Below the pieces are notes generated by a model. The model was given only the letters and a program-made list of their open reading frames with translations, made no database searches and had not been told where the DNA came from. From assembly GCA_024642645.1 (NCBI GenBank), contig JAHEAS010000141.1, positions 1 to 7,770 of the forward strand: 7,770 nt of DNA, written 5' to 3'. Below, one piece after another: positions 6,190 to 7,770 of the stretch. This DNA comes from Saprospirales bacterium. Lineage in GTDB: Bacteria > Bacteroidota > Bacteroidia > Chitinophagales > Saprospiraceae. The position numbers and the translations under genes were made by a program. Numbering within the stretch: position 1 is the stretch's first letter; each line of letters begins with the position of its first letter.

Positions 6190-7770
6190 TCAATACGCTC
6201 CAAAATACCGCCTAAGGAACCATTCCAAACTCAGCATTCCCAGAATTAGGAAGAAAATCCACTTCAAATTTATGATTGAACGAGTGCGGGTGGAGGTGAA
6301 AATGACAGGCTTAATATCACGAGACAGAAGTGAATCACCCAGTGCTTCTAATTGGGTTTGGTAAAAAACAGCGCCGCCAAATTCGCTGCTCAATCGCCGC
6401 AGCATGGCATGGTCGGCAGTTGTTTCGTACAACTCCAACTGAATAGGTTGTACACTGAACTGTCCATCAAATGTTAGGTTTTGTCCGTTGAACGTTACGT
6501 TCCCACGATATCGGTAGTTGCCAACCGGGAACACACCAGCATTGATGTTGTAGCCCTTTGTCGTTTTATTGAAAGTATAATTAAACTCCTTGCGGTCGGC
6601 ATTGGTAATGGAAAGGCGGACATCGGGTCCGTTTACCAATTCGAAACTCTCGTTGTACAACTCTCCGTCAAAAATAACTGGCTCGTTTTCGTTGAAAATA
6701 TTTTTACTGTTCGAAATGCGGAAGCGGCGTTTGTCAGATTTTACTGCCACGTACTGGAAGTTTTTGCCAATCAGTTCACTGAAAATATCGTGGTTTTGAT
6801 GCTGCAAGTAATCAAAGAGTCTCCAGCGCCAAATCCCTTCTGCTGTAAGTACGGCCATTTTCACACCATTGTCTTCACCAAAAAGGAGCAGTGGGTACTT
6901 GGTGTCCACTTTTCCAATCCGTTGATAAAGAAGCACTTGCGCATCTCCCCGTACTTGAAAGTCGCCAAATGGTGCGGTCAGTGGGTTAAAGGTTGGCAGC
7001 GTCCGGTTAAGGTTTTCGTCAATGGTGAACAAACTGAAATTGGGGTTGAAAATACCCGTTACGTCATTTGAATTTTGCTGATCACCTTGAATTGTGATGA
7101 GTGGTTGGACTTGGTTGAACCGTGTTAGGTTCGTTTGCGACCCCACAATAAACATGCGGGGCGTTTTTTTCTGGTTCAAAACATTGAGTACTGCAACGGC
7201 ATCATTTCGGCTACTGGGCAAGTTGTGCAGCACCACAAAATCGAAATCAGCCACATTTACCTTCAGGTCGTTGATGTAACCGATGGTGATTTGGTAGTTT
7301 TTATTTACTTCCAGCGTTTGCTTTAGCGCAGAAATGTCGGGGTGGGGGGCATTTGCTACAATGAGTAGCTTCTGTCGGGCGTCAAGCACATCCACAAAAA
7401 ATTCCCGGCTATTGTTGGCGATTGATTTCTCACCACTCACCTGAGAAAGTGAAATTCGGTATCGCTGCACACCAGCCTCTTTGGCTTCCAGTACGATTTC
7501 TTTGGTCGTAAAAAAGTCTGGGCTGTTGATGTTCAGTGGAATGGTTTGCAAATTGCGAACCTCGTTGCCGTCCAATTTTGAAATGGTGATATTGGTATTT
7601 GCGCCAGCGCAATTTCTGGCCGCCACATCCATTTGGACGGTGAACTTATCGCCGAGGTAGGCGATTTTGTTGTGAAATACCCGTTTCAACACTAAATCTT
7701 TCTTCGCAGTTGTATCCCCAAGTGCCACAGTGAAAAATGGCGCAGTCAGTTTTGCCCCAGCATAAAGCGG
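6190..7770 (-). CDS. Membrane-anchored envelope protein, C-terminal part (VWA/GATase1-like family), 5'-partial
   Basis: The minus-strand frame ends at TGA (6192-6190) and stays open to the right edge. The GTG at 7728-7726 could be read as a start, but 14 further in-frame sense codons precede it (PLYAGAKLTAPFFT), so the protein continues upstream. Counting from that GTG: residues 1-115 are a CARDB-like beta domain (FHNKIAYLGDKF, then NNSREFFVDV). Residues 118-310 resemble a glutamine-amidotransferase-type Rossmann fold (KLLIVANAPHPDISALK, DFVVLHNLP, FIVGSQTNL, AEGIWRWRLFDY). Residues 345-428 are a second beta domain. A transmembrane helix lies near 485-505, ending in LEWFLRRYFGAY. C40 is the only cysteine, so no catalytic Cys of active amidotransferases is present and enzymatic activity is unlikely. 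From memory, full-length Bacteroidota relatives (about 700 residues) begin with membrane helices and a VWA-like region, which would lie beyond the window. Function unknown; probably a cell-envelope protein. Confidence 0.85.
   Translation of the reverse strand, partial: PLYAGAKLTAPFFTVALGDTTAKKDLVLKRVFHNKIAYLGDKFTVQMDVAARNCAGANTNITISKLDGNEVRNLQTIPLNINSPDFFTTKEIVLEAKEAGVQRYRISLSQVSGEKSIANNSREFFVDVLDARQKLLIVANAPHPDISALKQTLEVNKNYQITIGYINDLKVNVADFDFVVLHNLPSSRNDAVAVLNVLNQKKTPRMFIVGSQTNLTRFNQVQPLITIQGDQQNSNDVTGIFNPNFSLFTIDENLNRTLPTFNPLTAPFGDFQVRGDAQVLLYQRIGKVDTKYPLLLFGEDNGVKMAVLTAEGIWRWRLFDYLQHQNHDIFSELIGKNFQYVAVKSDKRRFRISNSKNIFNENEPVIFDGELYNESFELVNGPDVRLSITNADRKEFNYTFNKTTKGYNINAGVFPVGNYRYRGNVTFNGQNLTFDGQFSVQPIQLELYETTADHAMLRRLSSEFGGAVFYQTQLEALGDSLLSRDIKPVIFTSTRTRSIINLKWIFFLILGMLSLEWFLRRYFGAY
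6214..6276 (-). other. C-terminal transmembrane helix of the minus-strand protein
   Basis: Residues 485-505, IINLKWIFFLILGMLSLEWFL, written here as IINLKWIFFLILGMLSL plus EWFL, are strongly hydrophobic. They are preceded by basic residues (R481, R483) and followed by RRYFGAY. This gives a single C-terminal anchor with the large N-terminal part on one side of the membrane. The topology is not certain because the upstream membrane segments are outside the window. Confidence 0.8.

Noticed and set aside
6481..7071. Plus-strand open frame of 196 codons
   Set aside because: It is antisense to the well-supported minus-strand membrane protein, and its translation has no recognisable domain.
7164..7170. 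Seven-T run (A7 on the coding strand) as a phase-variation tract
   Set aside because: It encodes Lys-Lys within an intact conserved frame and is too short to be convincing as a slippage switch.
7338..7349. G-rich run as a possible G-quadruplex
   Set aside because: Only two G runs are adjacent, and the sequence is explained by the Ala-Pro-His-Pro-Asp codons of the minus-strand protein.
7726..7728. GTG as the start of the minus-strand gene
   Set aside because: The frame continues upstream to the window edge, and the family is much longer at its N-terminus.

Overview
The window looks like a piece of a chromosome from a Bacteroidota bacterium, most likely in or near the Saprospiraceae or Chitinophagales. 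That placement is from remembered family resemblance, not a search. It rests on two things. The C-terminal region of the large surface protein has motifs such as LLQRDGDVVDMDG, VRHRNHLG and twice YQGPxND, which I associate with hemagglutinin-like proteins of that group. The minus-strand gene belongs to a family widespread in Bacteroidota that ends in a membrane anchor of the LEWFLRRYxGxY type.

Layout: positions 1-6030 (+) are one giant open reading frame, cut by the left edge, encoding at least 2009 residues of a secreted or surface multidomain protein. Its order is: an unassigned N-terminal stretch; five 12-residue Asp/Asn/Gly calcium-loop repeats (199-390); a small beta domain (436-711); thirteen tandem Ig-like repeats of 99-118 residues (712-4824); a second Asp-rich calcium-binding block (4831-5166); a beta-rich module (5191-5700); and a duplicated dockerin-like tail (5755-6012). 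Positions 6031-6189 are a convergent intergenic region with three successive inverted repeats, the last a strong intrinsic terminator. Positions 6190-7770 (-) hold the C-terminal part of a membrane-anchored protein, cut by the right edge.

The two genes converge and show no sign of shared function. The large one is probably an extracellular stalk or adhesin stiffened by disulfides and calcium. The small one is a cell-envelope protein with CARDB-like, glutamine-amidotransferase-like and C-terminal transmembrane parts. No RNA genes, mobile elements, CRISPR arrays or promoters were found; both gene starts lie outside the window. I see no evidence for a wholly new multi-gene system. The most interesting signals are inside the giant protein: a co-varying second cysteine pair in a subset of Ig repeats, an atypical first repeat, and a C-terminus without a recognisable type IX sorting domain.
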